Shown here in pieces: positions 1 to 6,193 of a stretch of 6,193 nucleotides of DNA (position 1 is its first letter; every line of letters begins with the position of its first letter). The DNA is from Candidatus Zixiibacteriota bacterium. GTDB taxonomy: Bacteria; Zixibacteria; MSB-5A5; CAIYYT01. The notes under the pieces were generated by a model. It was not told the DNA's origin. It ran no database searches and saw nothing but the letters and a program-made list of their open reading frames with translations. Made by a program: the position numbers and the translations under genes. The stretch spans positions 1 to 6,193 of the forward strand of contig JAPLUP010000676.1 of assembly GCA_026397575.1 (NCBI GenBank). Reading direction: 5' to 3'.

Positions 1-153
1 CGTCGTATTGTTCAGGCCGGCGGCTGCCATGAGGATGATCTTCGCACGTCGTCCTAAGGCATGGGGCCGGCTTCGCGAACCCGCCATAGTCATCAATTGC
101 TCCCGCTCAACCGCCGAGAGCACCAGCACCGGTATCGGACGACCAAGAGTCAT
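1..153 (-). CDS. IS630-family transposase, N-terminal 51 codons (runs off left edge)
   Basis: The minus-strand reading begins MTLGRPIPVLVLSAVEREQL and continues through SRSRPHALGRRAKIIL to AAAGLNNTT at the window edge with no stop. This matches the usual start of IS630/Tc1-mariner-type transposases: a GRP-x-P-x-L-x-LS-x-x-ER-x-x-L opening, then a helix-turn-helix segment with R-P-H-A-L-x-R-R-A-(K/R)-I-I-L-x-A-A-x-G-L-x-N. These proteins bind the element ends through this DNA-binding region and cut with a DDE domain, which here lies outside the window. The ATG at 151-153 is preceded on the minus strand by GGAAGG at 159-164 with a 5-nt spacer, a convincing ribosome binding site. Intactness of the full gene cannot be judged. 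The overlapping plus-strand reading frame at 8-199 is a shadow of this gene. Confidence 0.82.
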   Translation of the reverse strand, partial: MTLGRPIPVLVLSAVEREQLMTMAGSRSRPHALGRRAKIILMAAAGLNNTT

Positions 154-224
154 AGCTTCCTTCCTTTCCTTCAAAAGAAAGCTAAAACCCTCAAACTAAT
201 TATGCAAGATATCTCTGGGACGAG

Positions 225-253
225 ACATTAGCGCATTCCTGCAAAATGTTCAA
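225..253 (-). promoter_or_regulatory. Candidate sigma-70-type promoter of the transposase
   Basis: On the minus strand TTGAAC (248-253) is followed by exactly 17 nt and TAATGT (225-230). These match the -35 consensus at 4 of 6 positions and the -10 consensus at 3 of 6. The -10 box sits about 70 nt upstream of the transposase ATG. Spacing and orientation fit, but the -10 match is weak and there is no experimental support. Confidence 0.35.
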
Positions 254-380
254 AAATCGGACATGCGTGAAGAGATGTAGCTCAGCCCCGGCTATGCGAT
301 TGAACGACTCCACCTATCGTTTTGCTCCTCGCTTGCGTATTGGATTGTAGTGCATGAAACTACCCACGCTTAACTCGCAC

Positions 381-385
381 GGAGG
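381..385 (+). promoter_or_regulatory. Ribosome binding site that decides the start of the haem-binding protein
   Basis: GGAGG lies 4 nt upstream of the ATG at 390. The in-frame ATG at 354 lacks a comparable sequence upstream. This favours starting translation at 390, which also removes 12 mainly polar residues placed in front of the membrane segment. Confidence 0.7.
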
Positions 386-389
386 ATAT

Positions 390-968
390 ATGCCGGACAG
401 ACCCCGGGGCTTGATATCTCCCATTCTCCTGATCGCCGTATCGCTTGCGTTGGCAACAGCGATCACCTTGTTACCAGTTTACTATTCGAATGTCGGCGCC
501 GCTCAACTCGGAGGCAACAGTTCGTCTCTCACGCTTTCGGACACAGCCGCAACCAGCCACGACTCTCTTTATGCCGAGATCAACCGTGGCTTTGCGGCGC
601 TGGAACCGATCTTCGTCAAGGGCTGCTTTGACTGCCACACCGATCGCACCCGTTTTCCTTGGTATCACAAGTTGCCGGTGATAAGGGGCATGATCGACAG
701 CGATATCCGCGGTGCCCAAAAGCGCCTGAACATGTCTTCCGGCTTTCCCTTTAGCAAACGCGGCAATGTTGCCGACGATTTGGTGAGCATTCATGATGAA
801 CTAAAAGGTGGCGACATGCCCCCGCTTGGGTACCGCTTTATGCACTGGGATGCCAAGCCGTCTCAAGCCGAAGCCGACTCGATTTACAACTGGATCAACC
901 TCAGTTTGAAAGCGCTTTCAGCACACGGCATTGAACCGACTACTCCGCCAGAAGAAGAACAACAGTAA
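390..968 (+). CDS. Membrane-anchored haem-binding domain (CxxCH) protein
   Basis: The 192-residue product begins MPDRPRGL and has a hydrophobic segment at about residues 8-29, either an uncleaved anchor or a signal peptide. A linker rich in Ser, Thr and Gly follows, then one c-type haem motif, CFDCH (C79, C82, H83; codons 624-638). Downstream come RFPWYHKLP, a helical stretch and MPPLGYRFMHWDAKPSQAE (from M143). This order of CxxCH, a [FW]-PWY-like stretch, then MPP and an alanine/glutamate-rich helix matches the Haem_bd family (Pfam PF14376), small periplasmic proteins of unknown exact role. H83 would be the proximal ligand; M143 or another Met/His could be the sixth, which is inference. The acidic tail is PPEEEQQ. 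Start chosen at 390 from its ribosome binding site; an alternative start at 354 would give 204 residues. The gene appears monocistronic, with a hairpin 2 nt after its stop. An electron-transfer or haem-sensing role is plausible but not shown. Confidence 0.85.
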   Translation: MPDRPRGLISPILLIAVSLALATAITLLPVYYSNVGAAQLGGNSSSLTLSDTAATSHDSLYAEINRGFAALEPIFVKGCFDCHTDRTRFPWYHKLPVIRGMIDSDIRGAQKRLNMSSGFPFSKRGNVADDLVSIHDELKGGDMPPLGYRFMHWDAKPSQAEADSIYNWINLSLKALSAHGIEPTTPPEEEQQ

Positions 969-969
969 T

Positions 970-991
970 GGCGCACGGTGTGCGCCTTCTT
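970..991 (+). terminator. Hairpin terminator between convergent genes
   Basis: GGCGCAC (970-976) and GTGCGCC (980-986) form a perfect 7-bp stem with a 3-nt loop, followed by TTCTT. The hairpin starts right after the stop codon of the haem-binding protein. The DUF1648 gene on the opposite strand stops at 1000, so the same stem could also end that transcript; its trailing sequence on the minus strand, ATTACTGTTGTT, is only moderately T-rich. Confidence 0.6.
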
Positions 992-999
992 GATTCGAT

Positions 1000-1539
1000 C
1001 TATCGCGAGCGATATGCTTTGATAAAATAGACAATCACCGTCCCGAAGACGACCACCAGAAACACCGGCATAAACCAGCCCGTCAAATCCCCCGCTCTGC
1101 CACGTGCCACGTTGACTGTCTGCCACGTAATGAAAACAAACACACAAACCAACTCAGTTTTCAATGCCGTCAGCATTTGCCGCGCCAGCAGGAATTGCCG
1201 CTGACGATTTTCGTCTGTGATTGCAAACGCATAATTATAGATGTGTGGGAACCGCGACAAAATCGACAGTCCCAGATAAAGCACAAAGGTAACGCCCAAT
1301 AGAAGCAACAATGAGTACTTGCTCCCCCAATGATCTGGTGTGCCGGCAAAATTGAAATGCGTGGGAACTTTATCCGGCAGTGTCGTCCATGTCGCGGACA
1401 GATAGATGAACACAAACGCAACCGCGACCGCCGCAATTACTTCGCAGTAGATCTCCAATCCCGTTCTCGGCATCTCCAACTTGGGCTGCTTCTTGCGCGC
1501 CGATTTTGTGATCTTTTCAAACATGCTCGGAAAAGGCAT
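1000..1539 (-). CDS. DUF1648 domain-containing integral membrane protein
   Basis: The 179-residue product carries the DUF1648 signature (Pfam PF07853) at residues 54-74: LP-x-x-VP-T-HF-N-x-x-G-x-P-D-x-WG-SK. Four hydrophobic helices lie at about 29-50, 75-95, 127-145 and 156-174. The signature sits between helices 1 and 2, as in the family, and the N-terminus before helix 1 is basic (residues 9-20, KITKSARKKQPK). DUF1648 proteins include SdpI-like immunity/signalling proteins and many uncharacterised membrane proteins; no substrate can be assigned here. The reading frame stays open to 1758, but the region upstream of 1539 codes for an unlikely N-terminal extension. A GAGAGA about 8 nt before the ATG at 1537-1539 could serve as ribosome binding site. 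A start at 1524 (174 residues) is also possible. No partner gene adjoins it: it is convergent with the haem protein and divergent from the lipoprotein. Confidence 0.85.
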   Translation of the reverse strand: MPFPSMFEKITKSARKKQPKLEMPRTGLEIYCEVIAAVAVAFVFIYLSATWTTLPDKVPTHFNFAGTPDHWGSKYSLLLLLGVTFVLYLGLSILSRFPHIYNYAFAITDENRQRQFLLARQMLTALKTELVCVFVFITWQTVNVARGRAGDLTGWFMPVFLVVVFGTVIVYFIKAYRSR

Positions 1540-1706
1540 CTCCGGAATCTCTCGTTTGTCTCTATACTGAATATAATATCGAAAAACTCCGACGCACCTC
1601 GATTTTCTTTTCTGTCCGACGGCAAAGCGATAATATACAGCGGGACTTGCATTTCTCGTAATCGCTGCAACGTGGTTACAAAAAACACAAGTAATGTATG
1701 AGTCGC

Positions 1707-1736
1707 TTGGTCTAAGAAGGGGGTAAAATGTATAGA
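1707..1736 (+). promoter_or_regulatory. Candidate promoter of the lipoprotein gene
   Basis: TTGGTC (1707-1712) and TATAGA (1731-1736) are separated by 18 nt and lie 31 nt before the lipoprotein ATG, in the AT-richer divergent gap. The -10 box matches consensus at 4 of 6 positions and the -35 box at 3 of 6. This is a moderate-quality prediction by eye. No equally good promoter was seen for the divergent DUF1648 gene. Confidence 0.35.
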
Positions 1737-1767
1737 CACTGAAGGACACATAAGACAAGGAGAAAAC

Positions 1768-2880
1768 ATGCTGCTCAGAAACACTCTGATCTTTCTGGTC
1801 TCCTCCCTTTTCTTGGCGCTGCTGATAGCCGGCTGTAGCGATAGCACCACCAAAACGGATACCACCGGAGACACTAATCTCACTGACAGTTTCGGTGGCT
1901 ACAAGCCCACTGCCGAATCACCGGCCTTTGGCGATAATGAATTGATGAACCTGCCGGGTGGCATGGACGCCGAGGACGCAACTGGATCAACGGCATTGGT
2001 CGACTCGCTTGCCAGCCCGAACCGTGCCAATATCTATTCGGTAGAACTGGCCTGGGGGCATCTGCAATACGATTCGACCGAAAACGTTATCACCAACTGG
2101 TCAGGTTCGCTGTCGCTGGAGCGCGGAGCGATTGTCGCCGTTCGGCTACTTCGTTTTGAAGCGGGAGATCACATCGTTCGTCCGCGCACTTCACCGACCC
2201 TGCTCGAATGGGTCAGTCATACGCGTGAATACTTCGATGGCATGTTGGTCTACATCTATGATCCGCAACCGTTGTCGTTCGGCACTCCCAACACCTTGAC
2301 CTTTGCCACCGGTCCTTACACGCTCACTTTTGCGATGGCGGATCTTGATTCCCTTAATGAGGTTGTCGACGTGGGCGCCAATCAATTCTCAATTAATGCC
2401 TTCAAGGTCGAACGCCTGGCCTGTGGCGAGGGCTACATCGACGGCAAATGGATTAGGAATAATATCGAAAATGAGCGCGGCGTATTTATGGGACGATGGA
2501 TTTCCAAAGACGGCTTGCTCAGGGGTCATGTTAAAGGTCACTTCGGTGCTCGCGATGACGGATCACGTGTCCTGTTTGGTAAATGGATTAGCGCCGGTCT
2601 CCCCGGTGATAGCGCTGCCGCCGGTGCATTTCGTGGACTTCTGCGGGGAACCTGGGGATACGCTCCTGATGTCGACCCGGACCTGATGGATCGCGGCGGC
2701 TTCCGCGGTGAAATTTATGATCGCACGCTGACAACCGTTGGTCACTTCGCTGGTCGCTGGCTAGCCGTAGTACCGGGGCACAATGGCGGTGATACGGGGA
2801 ATGGTAACGGCAACGACCACATGCGTGGCAAAGGCCATGGCTTCATGCGTGGCGTATGGCAACAGGAATGTGGACAATAA
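1768..2880 (+). CDS. Unknown lipoprotein with six G-x-W repeats
   Basis: The 370-residue product has a type II signal peptide: MLLRN, a hydrophobic core at residues 7-20 and the lipobox L-I-A-G-C ending at C23. Serine at +2 suggests outer-membrane sorting by the Lol rule. Residues 24-85 are a low-complexity Asp/Thr/Ser/Gly linker. Residues 86-215 look like a beta-rich domain (for example SVELAWGHLQYDS and two segments with LTFA). Residues 220-364 carry six short motifs of the form x-x-x-G-x-W: YIDGKW (223-228), VFMGRW (239), VLFGKW (268), LLRGTW (291), HFAGRW (326) and FMRGVW (359). A glycine/asparagine-rich stretch at 337-350 separates the last two. Beyond C23 the only cysteines are C219 and C368, which bracket the repeat region and could form a disulfide. 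Translation start is supported by AAGGAG at 1757-1762 with a 5-nt spacer. I do not recognise the family; binding or a surface structural role is only a guess. The gene stands alone and ends at a terminator. Confidence 0.88.
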   Translation: MLLRNTLIFLVSSLFLALLIAGCSDSTTKTDTTGDTNLTDSFGGYKPTAESPAFGDNELMNLPGGMDAEDATGSTALVDSLASPNRANIYSVELAWGHLQYDSTENVITNWSGSLSLERGAIVAVRLLRFEAGDHIVRPRTSPTLLEWVSHTREYFDGMLVYIYDPQPLSFGTPNTLTFATGPYTLTFAMADLDSLNEVVDVGANQFSINAFKVERLACGEGYIDGKWIRNNIENERGVFMGRWISKDGLLRGHVKGHFGARDDGSRVLFGKWISAGLPGDSAAAGAFRGLLRGTWGYAPDVDPDLMDRGGFRGEIYDRTLTTVGHFAGRWLAVVPGHNGGDTGNGNGNDHMRGKGHGFMRGVWQQECGQ

Positions 2881-2906
2881 GTCATTGTCTCATTCCGAAT
2901 TTTACA

Positions 2907-2936
2907 CCCGCGTTCCTTCTGGGGCGCGGGCTTCTT
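2907..2936 (+). terminator. Rho-independent terminator of the lipoprotein gene
   Basis: CCCGCG (2907-2912) pairs with CGCGGG (2925-2930). The inner TTCC/GGGG (2913-2916 with 2921-2924) extends the stem to 10 bp using two G-U pairs, leaving a TTCT loop. CTTCTTAT follows. It begins 26 nt after the lipoprotein stop codon. Confidence 0.65.
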
Positions 2937-2997
2937 ATGTGCGCTTTGACGTTTTCACTCGCTGGTGCCTTCAGCACCCCCGACAGCAGATTCGGCA

Positions 2998-3018
2998 CGG
3001 GCGTACGCCGTGCGCCCG
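2998..3018. repeat. GC-rich near-palindrome in the intergenic gap
   Basis: CGGGCGT (2998-3004) and GCGCCCG (3012-3018) can pair over 7 bp with one G-U, around the loop ACGCCGT. It has no T-tract after it. A weaker 5-bp hairpin (GGTGC 2964-2968, GCACC 2974-2978) lies just upstream. The stretch between the lipoprotein terminator and the inverted-repeat element shows no credible gene; the palindrome may be part of a larger repeat unit with that element. Confidence 0.45.
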
Positions 3019-3021
3019 CTT

Positions 3022-3226
3022 GATCTAGACTGTTGAAAAAGCTCAGACCGTGTCATTGCGAGGAGTGCGGAGAGGTGATGCAGGGTATGCAGCACGACGA
3101 AGCAATCTCGATTTGCGCTCTCCAGATGCAGGCGCGCAGATTGCCTCGTCGTCATTGCCCCTCCCCTCTCTCTCCCACCCTGACTCCTCGCAATGACAAT
3201 TCCGAGGTTTTTCAACAGTCCCGATC
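3022..3226. repeat. MITE-like inverted-repeat element with GTCATTGCGAGGAG motifs
   Basis: The ends GACTGTTGAAAAA (3028-3040) and TTTTTCAACAGTC (3208-3220) are perfect 13-bp inverted repeats. They extend to 19 bp (3022-3040 with 3208-3226) with two mismatches. Inside, GTCATTGCGAGGAGT (3052-3066) is exactly inverted at 3183-3197, and GACGAAGCAATCT (3096-3108) is inverted with one mismatch at 3138-3150. The arms could therefore fold into a long imperfect hairpin. The internal words are those of a repeat common in bacterial genomes, whose spurious translations read CHCEE-x-x-DEAI; exactly such peptides appear in three overlapping readings here (2955-3257), none of which I accept as genes. No clear target-site duplication is visible. 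The element lies between convergent genes, 23 bp from the protease stop codon, so it may also act as a terminator for it. Confidence 0.8.
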
Positions 3227-3249
3227 CAGTTCAACCGAACCTGATACCT

Positions 3250-6193
3250 TTACTTGATACTCCTGTCCGGAAACGCCGGTCGCGCCGGGTATTTCCGTGG
3301 CTCTTCCACGATCTTCTTTAGGAGATACTGAATCGTATAATCCAACTGCGGATCCTTGCCCGCCATCATCGATGCCGGATCTTCAATCACTTCAATATCC
3401 GGAATCGATCCCCAACCCTCGATAATCCACTTGCCGTCTAATCCCCAACCCGGCTGCTCCGGCAGGGTCACCATTCCTCGGTCAGCCAGCGGTTTGTCGG
3501 AGCGGATACCGACCCAACCTCCCCATGTCCGTTCACCGATGACCGGTCCTAACTTGAGCGCTTTTGCTCCCTCCGTAAAAGTCTCTCCATCCGAGCCGGT
3601 CTCCATATTGCAGACGACCGCCATGTACCCAAAGAACGCATCCGTCGGGAATGGCGATACCACACCGTATCTCCCCGGAGGCCCAAACGCCCATACTTTG
3701 CGAGCCAGATGCGATAGAATCATCTCCGCCACAAAACCGCCGCCGTTGTATCGCACATCCAGAATTAGTCCCTCCCTCTGAAACTGTGGAGGATACTGCC
3801 AACCAAACTCCGACAGGCCGGCGGCATCCATGTTTGACATGTAAACGTATCCAATCCTACCGCCGGATGCTTTCTCCACATACGCCCGCCTCCCTTCGAC
3901 CCAGTCGGTGTAGCGAAGCTGATCCTCTGATGCCATCGGTTTGACAATCACCTGCCTGGCGCCGGCCAACGTCGGCTTATCATTAACCGTCAGTTGCACG
4001 AGCTTGTCGGCCTTATTGACCAGATACTTCAAGTAGTATTCTTTTGCATCCACCGGCTGGTTGTCGATGGCCAGCAGGAAGTCCCCCACCTTTACGTCGA
4101 TTCCCGGTTCCGCCAGCGGCGAGCATTGCCCCGGCGTTCCCGGATGTGGCGCCAGTATTCTCGTGATCCGATACTTGCCGCTCACCTTGTCTACCGTGAC
4201 ATCGGCACCAAGCAATCCCACCTGTATCGGCTTGGCTGCCCGCTTATCACCCCCCCAAACATAGGTGTGACCTGCCGATAGCTCAGAGATTGTCTCGCCA
4301 ATGAGGTCGTTCAATTCATCGCGTGTGGAAATGCGGTCGATCAGACCACCATACTGCTCTCTGACTTTGAGCCAATCGATTCCATGCATATTCGGATCGT
4401 AGAAAAAATCCCGCTCCAGCCGCCACGCCTCGTTATACATCTGCCTCCATTCATTGCGGGGATTGATCTCGAGCGTCACTTCGTCGAAATTGACGATCGC
4501 ATCCTTGTCTTTTTCCTTCGGCGCCTCGGTAGCTCCCGCATCCATCCGTATGAACTGATCTTCCTTTTTCACTACGACAACACTGTTGTCATCGGAGATA
4601 TCGTAGCTGGCGATCCCCTCAATTACGATGGTGTCTTTCTTCTCCTTCAGGTCATACAAATGAAGCGCATGCGGCCCTTCTCCCTCCTCCACGTGTCCAT
4701 CCGGCATCATGCCGCGATCCTTATAAGACAGAAAATAGATTTTGTCCTTAATCCCCCGCAGTTGCCCGTAGTTACCGGCCGGAACCTCGATGCCGACCTT
4801 GCGACTAACGATATTCGCAAAATCGATCTGCACTTTCACAGTATCTTCTTTCTTCCCTTTATCCTTATCCTTGCCTTTGTCTTTCTTCTCATTGTCGGCC
4901 CCCTTTTCCTCATCCCTTTCCTCATCTTCCTTCCCCTCCGCATTCGCGATAAACGGCGATTTGTCAGTAGCTTTCAGAACCAACAGGAATGGCTTTGCTA
5001 ACTCGTCGAAAATGAATCGCGCTTCGACATGACAGAGCTTCGGATTGAATGTGACGTCCTGCAGGAAGTAAAGAAGCTTTCCGTCCGGATCCCACGATGG
5101 TGAAAAGCTGTTGAACAGGGGCTCGGTGACGATTTGTGACTGCTTGGTTGTCAGGTCATAAACCTTGATGACTTTGTATCCGGCAGCCGTTGTTGCCCCA
5201 TACGAAATATATCCCGTGGAAAGCGAAGTGGCATAGGCAAGATACCGGCTGTCCGGAGACCAGCTATACTGTCTGATTTCCGATCCGCCGCTGTCGATCG
5301 GGGCCGCCGTTTTAGTCGCGACATTGAATAGATAGAGCAGACACTTGTTGTCGGAGTAAGCAATCCACTTGCCATCCGGTGACCAGACCGGATCGTACGG
5401 ATATCCCTGTTTTGAATTCGTGAGCTGCACCGGGGCTTTGGCTCCCGTGGCATCATACGACCAGAAATCTTCTTCACCGGCAGCATCCGAAACCGCGAGC
5501 ACATTTTTGCCGTCGGGCGAGAACGATGCCTTCCTCTCTCGCGCCACCGGCGAGAAACTCAGTCGCCGCGTCAGACCATCTTTTCGGGTCGACACTGAGA
5601 ACAACTCGCCGCGTGCCGTCACCACCATCCGTTTCCCGTCAGGTGACAAATCAAAATCATCAATACTGGTTTTGGCGTCGACAAACTTCGTGCGTCGCTG
5701 CAGACGATCACTCGGCAGCGTGATATCAACTTTGGCCGTCTTGCCACTCTTGAGATCAAGCACCCAGATATCCATCGCGAGTTGATACACGATTTTGTCC
5801 CCGGAGGCGCTCGGCCAGCGGATATCATAGTCGGTATGCGTCGTGATCTGTCGGAGGTCCGACCCGTCCGGTTTCATCGACCAGATATTTGCGCGACCGG
5901 TTGAGTCTGACAGGTAGAAGATCCGGTCGCCGATCCACATCGGGAACTGATCATTCCCCGTGTACGTGGTAACCTTCTTGAATTCACGCGTCTGCCAATT
6001 ACCCACCCAGATATCCTCCGCCCAGCCACCGTGATATCTCTTCCAGGTGCGAAATGCCAGCATCGCTCGGGTGAACGCTACCCGCGGTCCGTTTGGTTCA
6101 TAAGCCAAAGTCGCCGCCTGATCCAATGGCAATCTCTCAGGCAATCCTCCCGTCGGCGATATCGCGAACAGCTTGTAGACATAATTACCTGAT
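3250..6193 (-). CDS. Tricorn-like protease (S41 family), N-terminus beyond right edge
   Basis: The reading frame is open to the window edge, giving 980 residues; a TTG at 6142-6144 is an internal Leu, since in-frame blade sequence (GNYVYKLFAISPTGG) continues upstream. Numbering below counts from that TTG. Residues 1-400 are beta-propeller repeats with SPDGK-type motifs at 167, 209, 255, 296 and 351. Residues 402-436 form a Lys/Glu/Asp-rich linker. Residues 440-540 look like more propeller, followed by the Tricorn C1 region (EAWRLERDFFYDPNMHG, 572-588), a PDZ-like domain at about 636-735 (GLLGADV, VGDFLLAID) and the S41 catalytic core from about 760 (LILDVRYNGGG). Catalytic candidates by alignment to Thermoplasma Tricorn are H626, nucleophile S851 followed by D852 (ETGSDGE), and E909 (IIEGWGSIPDIEV). 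Tricorn enzymes degrade oligopeptides released by larger proteases. Bacterial homologues are roughly 1,050-1,100 residues, so about 100 residues, including any signal peptide, are missing. Localisation is therefore undecided. Confidence 0.93.
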   Translation of the reverse strand, partial: SGNYVYKLFAISPTGGLPERLPLDQAATLAYEPNGPRVAFTRAMLAFRTWKRYHGGWAEDIWVGNWQTREFKKVTTYTGNDQFPMWIGDRIFYLSDSTGRANIWSMKPDGSDLRQITTHTDYDIRWPSASGDKIVYQLAMDIWVLDLKSGKTAKVDITLPSDRLQRRTKFVDAKTSIDDFDLSPDGKRMVVTARGELFSVSTRKDGLTRRLSFSPVARERKASFSPDGKNVLAVSDAAGEEDFWSYDATGAKAPVQLTNSKQGYPYDPVWSPDGKWIAYSDNKCLLYLFNVATKTAAPIDSGGSEIRQYSWSPDSRYLAYATSLSTGYISYGATTAAGYKVIKVYDLTTKQSQIVTEPLFNSFSPSWDPDGKLLYFLQDVTFNPKLCHVEARFIFDELAKPFLLVLKATDKSPFIANAEGKEDEERDEEKGADNEKKDKGKDKDKGKKEDTVKVQIDFANIVSRKVGIEVPAGNYGQLRGIKDKIYFLSYKDRGMMPDGHVEEGEGPHALHLYDLKEKKDTIVIEGIASYDISDDNSVVVVKKEDQFIRMDAGATEAPKEKDKDAIVNFDEVTLEINPRNEWRQMYNEAWRLERDFFYDPNMHGIDWLKVREQYGGLIDRISTRDELNDLIGETISELSAGHTYVWGGDKRAAKPIQVGLLGADVTVDKVSGKYRITRILAPHPGTPGQCSPLAEPGIDVKVGDFLLAIDNQPVDAKEYYLKYLVNKADKLVQLTVNDKPTLAGARQVIVKPMASEDQLRYTDWVEGRRAYVEKASGGRIGYVYMSNMDAAGLSEFGWQYPPQFQREGLILDVRYNGGGFVAEMILSHLARKVWAFGPPGRYGVVSPFPTDAFFGYMAVVCNMETGSDGETFTEGAKALKLGPVIGERTWGGWVGIRSDKPLADRGMVTLPEQPGWGLDGKWIIEGWGSIPDIEVIEDPASMMAGKDPQLDYTIQYLLKKIVEEPRKYPARPAFPDRSIK

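Larger units (their letters stand above)
1..265 (-). mobile_element. 5' end of an IS630-type insertion sequence, outer boundary unresolved
   Basis: The transposase start implies that the upstream end of an insertion sequence lies between about 200 and 290. A plausible terminal segment, read inward on the minus strand, starts near 265 with TGTCCGATTTTTGAAC. This is a guess, because the other end, with its matching inverted repeat and the TA target duplication typical of IS630 elements, is not in the window. The right limit given here is therefore approximate. Confidence 0.35.

Noticed and set aside
1540..1758. N-terminal extension of the DUF1648 protein up to 1758
   Set aside because: The extra 73 residues do not resemble the family and would run through the divergent promoter region almost to the lipoprotein start.
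1437..1883. 148-codon minus-strand reading frame across the divergent gap
   Set aside because: It overlaps the DUF1648 gene in another frame and the start of the lipoprotein gene antisense, both much better supported.
2955..3257. Three overlapping small reading frames with CHCEE/DEAI-like peptides on both strands
   Set aside because: They are translations of the inverted-repeat element; the peptide pattern is a known artefact of this repeat, with no ribosome binding sites or domain content.
4384..5001. 205-codon plus-strand reading frame, rich in Phe, Leu and Ile
   Set aside because: It lies wholly antisense to the Tricorn-like gene, and its hydrophobic stretch is the complement of the Lys/Glu-rich linker codons.
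6142..6144. TTG as the true start of the Tricorn-like protein
   Set aside because: The frame continues upstream to the edge with family-like propeller sequence, and the GGAGG before the TTG directly abuts it and is explained by Gly-Gly codons.
1..6193. CRISPR array, toxin-antitoxin pair, defence system, phage genes, tRNA or rRNA
   Set aside because: No regularly spaced repeats, no recognisable proteins of these kinds and no RNA gene signatures were seen; the gene set looks like ordinary chromosomal content with one insertion-sequence end.

Overview
The window reads as bacterial chromosomal DNA of moderate GC content with four identifiable genes and two traces of mobile or repetitive DNA. No close relative can be named from sequence alone. 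A bacterial Tricorn-type protease, a Haem_bd-type CxxCH protein, a DUF1648 membrane protein and an outer-membrane-type lipoprotein together suggest a Gram-negative, environmental lineage, perhaps of the Bacteroidetes/FCB or Zixibacteria kind. That placement is an inference with low confidence.

Layout from left to right. Positions 1-153 (minus strand) are the first 51 codons of an IS630-family transposase that runs off the left edge, with a Shine-Dalgarno sequence and a plausible promoter behind it. Positions 390-968 (plus) encode a membrane-anchored protein with one CxxCH haem-attachment motif. It ends at a strong GC hairpin at 970-986, which separates it from a convergent four-helix DUF1648 membrane protein (1000-1539, minus). 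A divergent intergenic region of about 230 bp carries the candidate promoter of a 370-residue lipoprotein (1768-2880, plus), followed by a good hairpin terminator. Its C-terminal third contains six copies of a G-x-W motif and I do not recognise its family.

The 369-bp gap at 2881-3249 holds no gene. It contains the lipoprotein terminator, a GC-rich near-palindrome, and a roughly 205-bp inverted-repeat element (3022-3226) with terminal GACTGTTGAAAAA repeats and internal copies of the widespread GTCATTGCGAGGAG / GAAGCAATCT repeat. The rest of the window (3250-6193, minus) is a large Tricorn-like S41 peptidase whose N-terminus lies beyond the right edge.

The genes do not form an obvious shared pathway. 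Each is transcribed on its own, with alternating orientation and hairpins or repeats at the convergent junctions. I found no CRISPR array, defence island, phage module, tRNA or rRNA. The most novel items are the G-x-W repeat lipoprotein and the inverted-repeat element.
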